Part shown: piece by piece, positions 25,501 through 36,600 of the stretch
Numbering within the stretch: the stretch's first letter is position 1
Layout: each line of letters opens with the position of its first letter
Origin: Antedon bifida
Taxonomy: Eukaryota > Echinodermata > Crinoidea > Comatulida > Antedonidae
Length of the DNA: 64,000 nt
Assembly: GCA_963402885.1 (NCBI GenBank)
Contig: OY727100.1
Coordinates: 2,480,001-2,544,000 of the forward strand
Direction: 5' to 3'
Notes under the pieces: model-generated
Database searches by the model: none
Seen by the model: only the letters and a program-made list of their open reading frames with translations
Told to the model about the DNA's origin: nothing
Translations under genes and position numbers: made by a program

Positions 25501-28500
25501 CACTATTTATACTTGTATTTATTATATTTTATTATTTTGTCTTGCTATAGAACCATTTAAAGAAAACACTGGATAATCTTAAGAAAGGTAAAGTATCCGG
25601 CAAAATTCAGAGACGGCCAGGAGGACGTACATCTGGAGACAACAGCAGTGGTTGGCCAACTCCAACAACATCACCAACGAAGAGCATCTTAAAGAAAGGC
25701 CAAAAGGTATAATACATTATTTTGTATATACTAAAGCCCTGTCTACACTATCAAACTTTATATGACAAAAAAATGTGATGTCATAAGACTACCATATTTA
25801 AGCATATCATTACCATATTTCACATCACACGTTTTTTCAAACTAGTTTCATAGTGTAGACAGAGCTTAAAGTAATGTTTTGTTGGCACACCTATGTCAAT
25901 ATTTTTACCTTTGCATTTTTTTTCCATCTTGTAGATGGATGGTTCAAGTCCTCAGTCAGTGGGGTCCGGAGCTAAAGATGACAGCAGCCCAAATGAAAGT
26001 CCTGATGAGTCAAAACCAATAACAGGTACGATATAAATGAATTTTCTTCCTCATATAAACCATTTATTTACCAAATTTTAGTAAAAGCAGCAACAATAAA
26101 GGTAAAGGTATTAATACTGGTACTCGAGCTTAACTGGAAACTGAGGAAATTCAGTGTAGGCCCGATACGGACCCACGGTATTTTAATGTGAAGAACCTTT
26201 TTACTGATTATTTAATTTGTTATTCATTATTATTTGGGTAACCTTGCCTCTTTTTAATTCTGACTATTGGCAAAGTTTACTATGATTTTTTAAAATGTTC
26301 ATAGTGACCTTTGACATGGCACCAGATGGCTCGGCCATTGACAATATTGAGCCGATTGAGGTGATCAACTACTTTGTAGAGATGGAAATAGAAAAGCAGT
26401 TAGAACAGCTGAGGCAGCAGCAACTAGCACAAGCTGCACAGAAGACAGATGATCACAAAAACACTGTACTTGTACTGCCAAAGATTAGAAGGTATGAAAT
26501 CAATTATTGGTTTAGAAATCGATGACATCACAGTACCATGTGACCCCTTTTCTTGTCAAAAGAATTTTAAGTTGTTTGAAGGAAAAAGAAAACATTGTAA
26601 ATTTTGAGAATATAAACATAGTGGTTTATTGCAAAAAATTTGTTTAGGCTTTTCGGAATAAACCTTTATGGTTGACCCATGAGTATGCAACTAGCAATGA
26701 ATAGCTTCTAAAGAAAGGGTATCACATGGTAGTGTGATGTTACACTTTTGTACTCTTATCTGCTGCGTATTGCTTGGCCACCACTTCACTGCTGAACTCA
26801 TTTGATGTTGAGCATCTGGCCTGTGGTCTAGCTGAAAATATTAATATCGTAGTCTTTTGATCGAGAGGTTTGTATGTAAATGTAAAAAGTATACATCAAA
26901 TAGCATTGAGTAGTACTAAGCAAGTTGGGAATTGTCTCTCGTAAAACTTCGTACCACAAGGAATATTTGAATCAAAAGTGTTATTTTTGTCGGAATCAAG
27001 GTAAAAATGTATCTGTCTAAAGTAAGCATAGTATAGTTTATTATGGATATGTTAATTCTCAACTTTAACCATCATTCCTAGTCTGCATAACTTTTATAAT
27101 TGTATATGTTTTGTAACGGCCAACTCAGACAGCGTCGTAAAACGAGACCCGACGAGTCGTCTCGTTCGGGAGAAAACTAACAACCTAAAACTTACACCCG
27201 ATGCTTTCTCAAGACGACTCGACTCGTCAACTCAGATAGCACCGACGAGTCAAGACATTTTGTCTGGCCTCGTACGATGCTGTCTGAGTTGGCCTTTTAC
27301 CAACTCAATACAATCGTGTATAAGTAGTCCATATTTAGTATGTTATTATATGATTTTGTTTATTTGAAAAATTAGTGGATCAGTTAATAATGTTATTCAA
27401 CAGAGGTAATGTCTTATTTGCAGTACATCCTGATTTCTGTAATAGTGTTATTTTTTAGTGTCATTCTCTCCTTTTGAAATCCATGCACCCTTTTTTTTTT
27501 AGGAATGCAAAACTTTGCCTGGTTGCATTGTTTGCACTTGCAATTTTTCAACTTCTGTTTTAATTTATTTAATTTTAAAGTTTGAGTGTGATATACTAAT
27601 ATGAAATTAATTTTGCACACATAATTATCACTCTATTCAAGTATTTACTGTTTACAAGGAAGAAAACACATTTTTATTCTTATTGTCCCTTTTTAGTATT
27701 TAATAGTTTTTTTTCTAATCTTTGTATTTAATAATGTGCAATATTGCTATTGATTAAATTTTTTTATAATTGATTGTAATTGATTGATTTTCAGTTGTTA
27801 TTTATTGAGTAGTAACTAATTGATTGATTTTGATTGATTATCACTTGTGATGTATTAACTGAGTAGTAATTGATTGATTGATTGATTGATTTTGAAAGAT
27901 TGATTAACAGTTGTGATGTATTAACTAAGTTGTAATTGATTGATTGTGATTGATTGAATATCGATTGTCATTTATTGAGTAGTAACTAATTGATTGATTT
28001 AGATTGATTATCACTTGTGATGTATTAACTGAGTAGTAATTGATTGATTGTGATTGATTGAATATCGGTTGTCATTTATTGAGTAGTAACTAATTGATTG
28101 ATTTTGATTGATTATCACTTGTGATGTATTAACTGAGTAATAATTGATTGATTGTGATTGATTGAATATCGGCTTGTCATTTATTGAGTAGTAACTAATT
28201 GATTGATTGAATAGATTGATTGATTATCAATTGTGATGTATTAACTGAGTAGTAATTGATTGATTGTGATTGATTGATTGTCATTTATTGAGTAGCTAAT
28301 TGATTTAATTGATTTTGGATGCATTGATTATCAGTTGTGATGTATTAACTGAGCTAATTGATTATGATTATTTGTGATTTTCAAAAACGATTGATTATTT
28401 TCTCCCTGAATAATTGATTGGGTTTGATTGATTTTATATTTGTTTTTATTGATTGTAATTAATCGATTGATTGACTGGTTTGATTGACTATTGATTTGTT

Positions 28501-31500
28501 GAAACGTTTTAGGATTTATTGATTGAAATTAATTGTTTTTTTATTGAAATTAATTAATTTTTCAGTTTATAAATTTGTGGTCTATTGATTGGTTTTTGAT
28601 TTCACTCAAATTTATGTAACACTTTGCTGATTGGTTTAGAGTTTATTTCATTTATGTAACACTATCACTGATTGGTTTAGATTTTCTTTTATATATGTAA
28701 CACTATCTCTGATTGGTTTAGAGTTTATTTCATATTATGTAACACTATCACTGATTGGTTTAGATTTTCTTTCTTTCTTTTTAATTTGATATTTTTGTTA
28801 TATTACTAAGTGATTTGGATCCAGCAGTTGTTGATGAGGTAGAGAGCAGGTAGGAAACACTATATTTAATTAAAATAATATAGTATAATTTAATTAAAAG
28901 TTTATTTCTTGTGGCTAAAAAAATGAATAAGTTTTTAATGAATAGTAAATACTCTATTACATAAACTATTTTGATACAGTCTACTGTATGTTATTGATAT
29001 TATTTCGACCTTTTTCTTCATAAGAATGGAACAGGTTGATATGCTAGAAGGGGCTAGAAATTTAAGGTAAAATATAATATCTTAATAAAATATGATTTAA
29101 TTAGGAATTTTAAATAGATAACCGAAAAATGAAATTTGTTAAGATATTACACAGTTTTAATTTTAATAATAAATATTTTTAAATATTGTTTTAAATCTGC
29201 TTCAACTAGGACTGCTTCCGCTGAGCAGAAGACATCGAGGTATAGTTTATATTTAATTCTGAAGATTGCAGTGTCAATGTGTTACTTAGTTATGATTTTG
29301 TTATCTATATATAACTGTATATACCGGGCGGTTTAGAATTACTGTTCTTTGCCTGATTTGTATATAAAGAAGTGATATATACCCCCAGGAATTAAATACA
29401 TGCCAAGGCCGTAGCTAGAGGTTAAAAACAGACGAGGCAAAAATGCTTTAAATATAATTATTAATATAAAATATGACGATCCCTGTTGGCGAATTGGGGT
29501 GGATGGTAAAAATAAAAAATTTCAGACGAGGCGTATGCCTGGTCTGCCTCATCCAGCATACAGTATTTATATATTATCCAAATTTGGGAGTGTACTTGTA
29601 TCCCATGTTGTACGTTTACACACATATTGATGTATAAAAAAGCTCATCTTTATTTTGTTTATTTCGCTTTGTTTGTCTGTCAATTGTTTATTCCATATTA
29701 TTATAGCCTTTACTTAATAAATACATGGCAAGGCCGTTGTATTTTGTAAAATGTATCTTTTGCCTGAATAAATAATAATAATAATAATAATACATACATA
29801 CAAATATTTATTTTTTGCCACTCAGAGACTTGTTTGAAGAACTCCAAAGGTATATTGTGAATCATTTGTTATTTAATTTAATATACAATAATTAATGTAG
29901 TTAGAAAGAGACTAAATGGGGCATGCATTAACCTTTACTATTTATATTATAATGATAAAATGAATATAGTAATATTATTACTTCGCATTTTAATGTGAAC
30001 GTCTTTTAGATTAGGATTGTTCCATTAATAGAAATAAAGAGAAATGTTAGTCTTATGAGGTGATTGAAATGCAAATTAAGTATGCTAGTGTAGTCATATT
30101 CATAGAAATATTCTTAGAAATTCTCTTAATATGGACTTTATTAAGCACACTTTGTTTTATTTAATAAATCATAGAGAACGTCAAACCAAGAAAACTAAAG
30201 TGAAGCACGACAGGTATATATAAAAAAAAAAAAAAGACTAAAATTAAAACCATTATTATTATTATATAATTGTATGGATTGTCAGGATTTTTTCTAATGA
30301 CAAATTATAACTCCACTCTCAAAGACTTGATGACTTTGTTTATTTATGTAGAACATCTTGTGTATATGTTTTTCTTGTGAACAGGATTGCCACCTTAGAA
30401 GGATAGTGAATGAATTCGCTTATGGTTATCCTTGGCAATTTGCCTAAATATATAAATTTTCAAGGAGTGAAAATCTAAATAAAACGTTTTTTTCTTCGTC
30501 TCCATGCACCAGTGAATGAATAGTTATTGGTGTATTTATTGTTCACTTTTGTTTATCAGAAAATTATCTGTGTCGGTATAAATATTTAATTGATTTTATT
30601 TCTTTTTTATTTGTCTGCATCCAGAGATATGAGAACAAGGTAATTTGGTAAAAATACAGGGTGCAGTGTTTAGGAATAATTAATTGAATAATATTAAGTA
30701 TACTTGCTATTTGATTGGTTGATTATCTTGTACCATGCATATTTTCTTCCATCTTAGTAATTGAATGTACTATTTCATGCTCAGGTTTTCTCAAAAGCTC
30801 TATTCAACTGAAACTATTATCTCCATTAAACTCATAAACTCATTCATTATCTGATATTGATAAGGGTAACCAGACATTTAGGGAACCAGTTATGATAGTG
30901 GTAGTGTCATAATGGGAGAGTTGACTGAAATTCTTTCTGTTAGCTCTGTCTATGCTATCAAACTTTATGTGTCAAAAAAACCGTGATGTGCCAATATATG
31001 GACTATCATTACCATATTTGGGCACATCACACCATTTTTTGTCAAACTAGTTTTATAGTGTAGACAGAGCTTTAGTGTTTTATCAAATGTGATTTATATT
31101 TAATTTTGTAACTTTTTTGTATTTTACGTTTTGAATTAGACATCAGAGAGAACGATCGCACTCAATATTCAATGATAGACGCAGGTTGGAGGTTTAATTA
31201 CAATTGTTGCAATGCTGTGCTTTTTTTATGTTCTAGTTTGTTAATCATCTTTAACAGTAACTGTATATGGGATAAGAAATACTCTGTACGATAAGATAAG
31301 ATAAATCGTAATTGTGTCTGGGCTACACTGGGCTACTATACCTTCAACATTTTATTTTTTTGGTGGCCATGATTTAAAGTTTGTTTCCAAACTTATTATG
31401 GCCTCTTTTATTACTAGTTTAATTTTCTGTTATTGTAATTGATGTGTGTGTGTGTGTGCAGAGAAACAAACAAACAAACACAATATTGGTGAACATGAAA

Positions 31501-32160
31501 TTGGGTTTCCTGAAGATTAAAAACACAAAAATGTAAAGTGATAGCATAGTAAACATGTGGTATTAAAATAGTATAAAAGGGCTTCACAAAACTTTGTTAG
31601 AATGGTGGTAAAACTGGCTCTCGGCCTCAGGGTGTTTATTTGTATTTGTTTATAAGTATAGTAAACAGGTAAAGAGTAAACAAAATGCAGTTTTAACAAG
31701 GTCCCTTATTTTTTAATAGGAAAATAATGAATGAATGTTTTTTTTCTCTCCATTTAGTAAACCGAGTTTGGTACGTCTTGGGGAAACACACACAAGTAAA
31801 TGCCGTGCAAAGAGAGAAACTGCCCTCACAGTTGGTAAGCTTATAACTCGCTGCAGCTGTAACCAAACCGGGGGGAGGGTTTTGTTAACCACCTAAGAAC
31901 TAACACCAACTTTTTATTCTTTTTCAGATCTTCGTCTTCCACCAATCAACCAGAATATGCGTAAATTACAACCAGACGGATTATATAACTTTACAAACAG
32001 AATCGACCTTCCGATGAAGACATTGTACATGAACCCCTTTCCGAGTCCGATCGATATTTATGATGAGATGCATCAACCCATTTTGCTTATGTTAAAGACA
32101 TCGCAGAAGTATTTTGTACCTAGCCAGTCGTTGGTGTCAAATGAGCCAACAAAACAATGA
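13580..32160 (+). CDS. WDR97: WD-repeat protein of the WDR97/WDR87 family
   Basis: Exons that join in one frame (1622 codons plus stop): 13580-13840, 13989-14144, 14267-14383, 14494-14714, 15188-15406, 15708-15836, 16055-16094, 16670-16805, 17078-17391, 17603-17675, 17857-18039, 18559-18697, 19007-19113, 19379-19529, 19735-19810, 20111-20339, 20561-20808, 21130-21144, 22175-22342, 23363-23392, 23516-23905, 24096-24308, 24711-24817, 24950-25118, 25551-25706, 25935-26025, 26305-26491, 28811-28849, 29025-29066, 29210-29239, 29826-29849, 30175-30213, 30625-30639, 31140-31184, 31758-31834, 31928-32160. WD units are clear at about residues 255-325 (DGSIKVWNEDW; CTLRVWSLE), 535-570 (NVIKVWRVF) and 630-655 (DSTIRIWDQR). 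GFIPNSVLVRLLWP (about 885) is a family block. Then come a Pro-rich exon, a helical HEAT-like region, a Gln/Glu coiled coil and a basic tail ending LRLPPINQNMRKLQPDG. ATG 13580 follows an in-frame TAA at 13571. Relatives are linked to motile cilia; role here is inferred. Choice between WDR97 and WDR87 is tentative. Confidence 0.75.
14836..15056. mobile_element. Foldback element family B, copy 1 (WDR97 intron 4)
   Basis: Left end TACAACTCTCCCAATACCAG is the inverted complement of the right end GTATTGGAAGAGTTGACTGT. The interior carries three copies of a ~34-bp CTCTCCCAATACCAGACTCA repeat. The same ends enclose the larger minisatellite at 21350-21921. Confidence 0.65.
15488..15669 (+). mobile_element. 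MITE family A, copy 3 (decayed right end)
   Basis: Left end ACTCTGTCTACACTATCA and interior words, with three tandem ATATGCCCAAATATGGTAGT units; the right TIR is shortened to AAAGTTTGAGCTTAA. Lies in an intron of the WD-repeat gene, about 40 bases before the exon at 15708. Confidence 0.75.
16094..16530. repeat. ~140-150-bp tandem repeat overlapping a splice donor
   Basis: Three copies begin GAGGYATTTATGTCATTAT at about 16092, 16228 and 16382 and continue with ACAATGACATGACATGACCT runs and ATGTTCATATTGTGTGTATG. The first copy contains the real donor of the exon ending at 16094 (GAG|GTATTT); in the later copies the same position reads GAGGCATTT. Confidence 0.75.
16851..16982 (-). mobile_element. 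MITE family A, copy 4
   Basis: TAAAGCTCTGTCTACACTAT and its inverted partner TTTGATAGTGTAGACAGAGC with TTA; interior in the reverse orientation (GTGATGTGCCCATATATGGA). Intronic. Confidence 0.85.
18141..18539 (-). mobile_element. Non-LTR retrotransposon 3' fragment
   Basis: The complement of 18381-18539 reads 52 codons and a stop, including SYAVPYCWNNLPRNIRSADF and then FKKAIKTYLF, the hallmark end of CR1/L2/Rex-type LINE ORF2 proteins (W-N-L-P..IR..FK..LKT.LF). The 3' tail continues to about 18141, ending in AAAGCGCTCTGATCTTTACG and an ATGTATGTAT-like run. 5'-truncated, dead, and only 19 bases upstream of the WDR97 exon at 18559. Confidence 0.7.
18790..18956 (+). mobile_element. MITE family A, copy 5
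   Basis: TAAAGCTCTGTCTACACTAT to AGTGTAGACAGCGCTTTA, TA-flanked; two internal GGTAGTGATATG units. Ends 50 bases before the exon at 19007. Confidence 0.85.
19127..19293 (-). mobile_element. MITE family A, copy 6
   Basis: TAAAGCTCCGTCTACACTAT to GATAGTGTAGACAGAGCTTA. Starts 13 bases after the exon that ends at 19113, so the element sits almost on the splice donor. Confidence 0.85.
19922..20071 (-). mobile_element. MITE family A, copy 7
   Basis: AAAGCTCAGTCTACACTATC to TTTGATAGTGTAGACAGAGC with TTTA; right interior shortened (the TTTGTCAAACTAG block is missing). Ends 39 bases before the exon at 20111. Confidence 0.8.
21130..21144 (+). CDS. WDR97: 15-nt microexon of the WD-repeat gene (SGSAE)
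   Basis: ATTATTTCAG precedes and GTATAT follows; the 15 bases encode SGSAE in phase 0, fitting both neighbouring exons (which end and begin in phase 0), so it could be included or skipped without changing frame. Supported only by its borders and phase. Confidence 0.45.
21350..21921. mobile_element. Foldback element family B, copy 2, with expanded minisatellite
   Basis: Ends TACAGTCAACTTTCTC and GAGAGTTGACTGTAC are inverted complements, as in the copy at 14836. Inside (about 21358-21800) are some fifteen copies of a ~28-bp unit, CTCTCAAAGCCAGACCTCCA followed by TTTGGAAA, with 1-2-base length variants. The unit contains no stop codon in the three + frames, giving three long overlapping open frames that are artefacts of the repeat. 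Confidence 0.75.
22990..23325. repeat. 13-bp minisatellite ATTCATTGATGTT
   Basis: About twenty copies, some spaced by an extra ATAAAT, in the WDR97 intron just before the 30-nt exon at 23363. Confidence 0.9.
25139..25304 (+). mobile_element. MITE family A, copy 8
   Basis: TAAGCTCTGTCTACACTAGT to TGATAGTGTAGACAGAGCTT plus TA. Starts 21 bases after the exon ending at 25118. Confidence 0.85.
25732..25868 (-). mobile_element. MITE family A, copy 9
   Basis: TAAAGCCCTGTCTACACTAT to ATAGTGTAGACAGAGCTTAA, TA-flanked, 26 bases after the exon ending at 25706. Confidence 0.8.
27118..27294. mobile_element. Inverted-repeat element with GACGAGTC core
   Basis: Left GGCCAACTCAGACAGCGTCG is the inverted complement of right CGATGCTGTCTGAGTTGGCC with one mismatch. 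The interior has further palindromes (GACGAGTCGTCTCG). It is much richer in CpG than the surrounding intron. MITE-like; single copy here. Confidence 0.75.
27770..28400. repeat. TGATT-rich tandem repeat, unit about 108 bp
   Basis: Ordered blocks GAGTAGTAACTAATTGATTG, GATTATCACTTGTGATGTAT and TAACTGAGTAGTAATTGATT recur about five times, built on a TGAT(TG) simple repeat. Intronic, no coding signal. Confidence 0.85.
28590..28770. repeat. ~57-bp repeat, four copies
   Basis: TATGTAACACTATCACTGAT with TGGTTTAGA recurs at about 28613, 28655, 28697 and 28737, ending about 40 bases before the first microexon at 28811. Confidence 0.8.
28811..31184 (+). CDS. WDR97: Array of seven phase-2 microexons of the WD-repeat gene
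   Basis: Exons 28811-28849 (39 nt), 29025-29066 (42), 29210-29239 (30), 29826-29849 (24), 30175-30213 (39), 30625-30639 (15) and 31140-31184 (45). All have lengths divisible by three, all enter and leave in phase 2, and all end in AG|GT, so every junction from the second exon on rebuilds an arginine codon (AGA or AGG). Products: DLDPAVVDEVES, MEQVDMLEGARNL, TASAEQKTS, DLFEELQ, ERQTKKTKVKHD, DMRT, HQRERSHSIFNDRR, each linked by R. Any subset can be skipped without a frameshift. Composition is basic and helical, with no domain recognised. Individual exons are supported by splice borders and phase only. Confidence 0.6.
30941..31074 (-). mobile_element. MITE family A, copy 10
   Basis: TAGCTCTGTCTATGCTATCA to ATAGTGTAGACAGAGCTTTA; lies between the 15-nt and 45-nt microexons. 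Confidence 0.8.
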
Positions 32161-33652
32161 GGATTTCAACAGAAAAGTTGTTTGTCTGACATTAGCATTG
32201 TTGTCTATTAAAGCTGACGTGTAGTATATTACATAGACATTCAATTTGTACACAGATTTTTTTAGTATATAAAATAATCGTTACTCCTTTATAGCATTTT
32301 TTCAAATGTAAAGGAATTTGGCAGGAAAGTCATCATCGAATTGTATATGAGCTCCATTAAATAAAATAAAACCTAAGTTACTTTATACAGTATAATAAAA
32401 TAATTATTTTTATTTATTATAAAAATAAATATTTTTATAGTGAATGTTATAATACTAATAGTAGGCCTAAGCTACAGTTTACCTATTCCAGCCTATTGAA
32501 AAAGATTGTAAATACATTTTAAAGATTAAAGTATTATTAATATTGTTATATTATTATTGATTTACTGTTAATTTAATGTGTGGTTGTTTTTAAAAAAATG
32601 TAATTGTATGTCCCTCAGAAAAAAAACGCAAAAGAAAATGTATTGCCCCCTCTATAATTTGTTCTGATTTAACGTTCTGCGCATGCCACCACCAGACTTT
32701 TCGCGGAGGGTGCAGTGTGTGTACCACAGGATATTTTATTAGGAAATACACCGTAAACATAGAAATGGGTAAGATAATTGTTTTAAATTAAAATTTGATA
32801 ACAATATCAGGTTTATTTTCTGAAAGATAAATGATAAATTATGCATTTGTTATTAGAACAGTAAACTTTTAATTACAATGTGATGCATTATTCGACTAAA
32901 CTTTGTGTGGTGATCATGATCTCCGACGAGTGCTAGCCTAGCTTGCTGCCGGTCTAAAGAGTAGAGGTGGTGGTAGGGCCATGGTATGTACTTTTACAGG
33001 CCGATGAGTTACCGCCTGCCTAGCTTAGCCTTGACGAGTGCAACTGACAAGAGTTAACCATAACGAATACTTTTGTTCTGTCACTGTTATTAAAATTTAA
33101 TTAGGCGGACCGTTCGGCTAATAATATAAGTAAATTGGGTCATTTTTGTTGACTGTTTTTGTTGGTAAGTAGTTTTAGCCTAGCTAGCATCATGCACACA
33201 TGTATGTAGTGAGTTTGGTTGCCGGTCGTAGAGCGCCGCCAGCCTGGCGGCCTCGCCCTTTCAATGCCTTTTTGTGTGATATACCTCCTCCACACGCACG
33301 CCAGTAGAATACCACTTTAACAAACGGGATATATTCGACTTCCTGCTCATATTGGATTATATACACTGTGGTCAGCACGTCATAAGAGGTTATTGGTTTT
33401 TTTGGAATTCATAAATTCTTTTTGCAAAGGAAAAGCTCAGAGAAATAATACAAAGTTTTGCCAGAACAATTTAACATAAAGTTTTCTTTGTTGTTAAAAC
33501 TTGTGATAATAAATTATTCATTTCTGAAGGAGACAATTTCTTACTAGATGTGACACTAACCAGAAGTTTAATTCTACATTATATTACGTAATAAGCTAAT
33601 TTTCATTTTTGTTTAATTTTTCACCTTTTCTTCTGAACTATATTTTGCAATC
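32161..33652. other. WDR97 3' flank, septin promoter and 5' UTR region
   Basis: Overlapping AATAAA hexamers at 32360-32370 are the probable WDR97 poly(A) signal. About 32660-32766 is a local GC island with TCTGCGCATGCC (NRF1-like) and TTCGCGGAGG, followed by ATAGAAATGGGTAAGA, which looks like a first-exon donor (G|GTAAGA at 32767). A plausible acceptor is TTCTTACTAG ending near 33547, which would place the septin ATG 33653 in the second exon. A second CpG-rich stretch at 33218-33260 has an 8-bp palindrome around GCCGCCAGCCTGGCGGC. TAGCCTAGC words recur here too. Confidence 0.4.
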
Positions 33653-36600
33653 ATGCCTGCTTCTTCAACCAAATCGTCTGGTGACCATCATATTGGAATA
33701 TCATCTTTAGCGGTAAGTATCCTAGGGAACAATTTAATGGGTTTTAGTGGGTTAGATACAATGGGCACGCCCCTTGTTTATTAGAATGAATGTTTCTTTT
33801 CCATATTTATATTTTAAACAGACATATATACATATTAAAGGTAATATTAAGTTAAAGCTGTATAATAATACAAAAAAATAAATAAAAATATATTCATGAT
33901 TGATAATAATAATTTTTACATAAAAATTTGATTAAATTGGTCAATTAATTTTCTCTTCCCAACCACCTTAGTGTCCTACAGTATTAATTAGTGATTTCAG
34001 TAAAATCCATACTGTACTTCAGGCCTAAAAAGTGTCCTGCAGTGATGTAGCCACGAGAAATAAAGTGGTGCAGTTTTCACAAGAATAAAGAACAATCTCT
34101 GTTCAAGCCACTGAGTTGGTCAGCTTGAAACTTTACCAACCGTACTGGTGGCTACGGCCCTGCTCAGCTCTGAAGTTAAAATGGTTGACCAAAGTGTTAT
34201 AAAACATCCATTGCTCCTCCTTGTTTGTTTCATAAGAAAGTGTAGGGATGTCCCCAAAGACTTGTGTTCCACTGCCTGAAGATCTACTAAAAATTCTAGG
34301 GACCAGAGGCTTAAAGTTATTAAAGTCAGGAAATACACCTGAATGATTGAAAAAATGTATGAATGAAAAAAACGAATGAAAGAATGAACAAATTGCTAAT
34401 ATACAAACAATATTTTGTTTATTGAATATTTTTTATGTGTGTTTTTTCTATAGAATAAACCTAAAGACATGGAGGGATATGTGGGATTTGCTAATCTTCC
34501 TAATCAGGTTTACAGGAGATCAGTGAAAAGGGGATTTGAATATACACTGATGGTAGTAGGTAAGTAACATACTTAATTTAAAAGATTTACCATTTTAATA
34601 ATCTTGTTTCTAAATATAAGAGAGTTTGTTTCATAAGAAAGTGTCCCCTTAAACTTGGTTCCCACTAGGACGCAATGCAACAAAATCGAGTTGACCAATC
34701 ACACGCGACTTCAAATAATCCATCGCTTGAGATTGGTCAAATCACTTTGCGTTGCGTTACTCTTCCTTGCGTTGCGTACTAGTGGGAACCAAGCTTTAAT
34801 AGGGATCTCATGTGCGAAGTAAAGTAAAGTTGGTGGAGAAATGGGGAATAAGTTGGTGGAGGAACGGGAATAAATTGGTGGAGAAGTGAGGCAATAGTTT
34901 GGTAGAAGAGTGAGAAACGCAAATTATCTCTTTAAATGGCGTTAATGAATGTCATTTCCACACATAAAGTTGCCACATATTTGAGGTCATAGTTTATCTT
35001 AAATGGTTAGGTTTTTGTCAACCACAGACCACAAACATCAAGACAAGACCACCATCCTTATCAATGTCTATCTTGTTTCCATGTTTACTACTCATTGTGG
35101 CAATTATAATGCGTACAAAACTCTGTGGTAGGTAGTTTGACCTTTACTTCCTGTATGCAAATGAAGTTCATTAAAACTGCCCACGAAAGGAAACCTGTTT
35201 TGTCAAATATCAGGTTTGTAGGAACCTTATCTGAATTCTAAATATGGCTAAGTTAGGGAAATTTCATTTTAAAATTTTGTTTGGCAATATTGCTAATCAA
35301 ACTGATTTTTTAGTCGAGAAACATAGTTTTGTATTGTATTTTTTGCTACACAATTGTAGAAATGTGTAGCAATAAGGTTGTTTTGTATAGCTTTTTGCTA
35401 TGCTACACTGGCGAAATTAAGCTAAGATTAAGAAAAGAAAAAAACTTATTAAGATATAATATTTCAACATTTATTTAGAGTAACTCCAAACCAAAGACCA
35501 CATATGAGTATCTGCACTGTACAAATTATTTTTAGTCATAAATGTCATTTTCAATGAATCAATCTCCACTGTTTTGTAGTACTGTACAGTGAAGTAGGCT
35601 ACTATACTGTACAGCACTTGATGTTACTAAATAATAGATTAGAAGCCACACCTTTAGGTTTAGTTAAGAACTTGAAGGCTAAAGTTCTTAACATTGCCCT
35701 TGCATGCATAGACAACCAAAAATATTTTAGGATTGAGTATTTATTTTTGGTAAACTGTACTGAGATTTTTACCAGAGGGGTATACTTACAGTATTTGCAG
35801 CAGAAATATTATAGGTCCTTCTATACTACTTTTTACTACTATGGTATTAACAGGAAGGTGGGTGGCACACAAGTGTAACAATATGTTTTACGAGCCTTTA
35901 AATCTTGTGTTATTAATTGTAAAGTTCGACGAACATCTGCTTTTGTGATACCCAGTGCAATTCAGTTATTGTTTTCGGTGTCCCAGCCGGAAACCTCATC
36001 ACAAATAGTCATCACCATGTCTACTGTTTGGGAGATACTGCAGCTTGTGAAAATTCTTAAGCTCTGTCTACACTATCAAACAAGGGAGTTGTAAAATAAT
36101 AATAATTATTTTACAACTCCCTGATCAAATGTTATGTGACAAAAAAATGTGATGTGCCCATGGACATAGTGATGTCATACAGTATAACTACCATATTTAG
36201 GCATATCACTATCATTATTTGGGCACATTATTCACACTTTTTTTTTCAAACTAGGGTGATAGTGTAGACAGATCTTTAATCCACAAAATCATTTTTGTTG
36301 CCATTTCTTATAACTGGTATTTTTGTGAGAGTAGTCCTACAGTACAGCCTAGTTAAATTTATTGATATAATGTTCATGGTTTTTAATAAGATAAATAAGA
36401 CATATTTTTGTTTTTATCGATGTCGTTTGATGTCATTAATAATAGAACTGCATTCTTGGTATGACCCAGAGAGCATCTAGCTTATTTTCTAGATCTTGAT
36501 CAACTTCAGGCCTAGAGTAGGGATGACATCATATTACTGCCTTTAAAGGGCATAAAATGCTTCAGGACTTGATGGTTTATTAATGAACCAGAACTTTACA

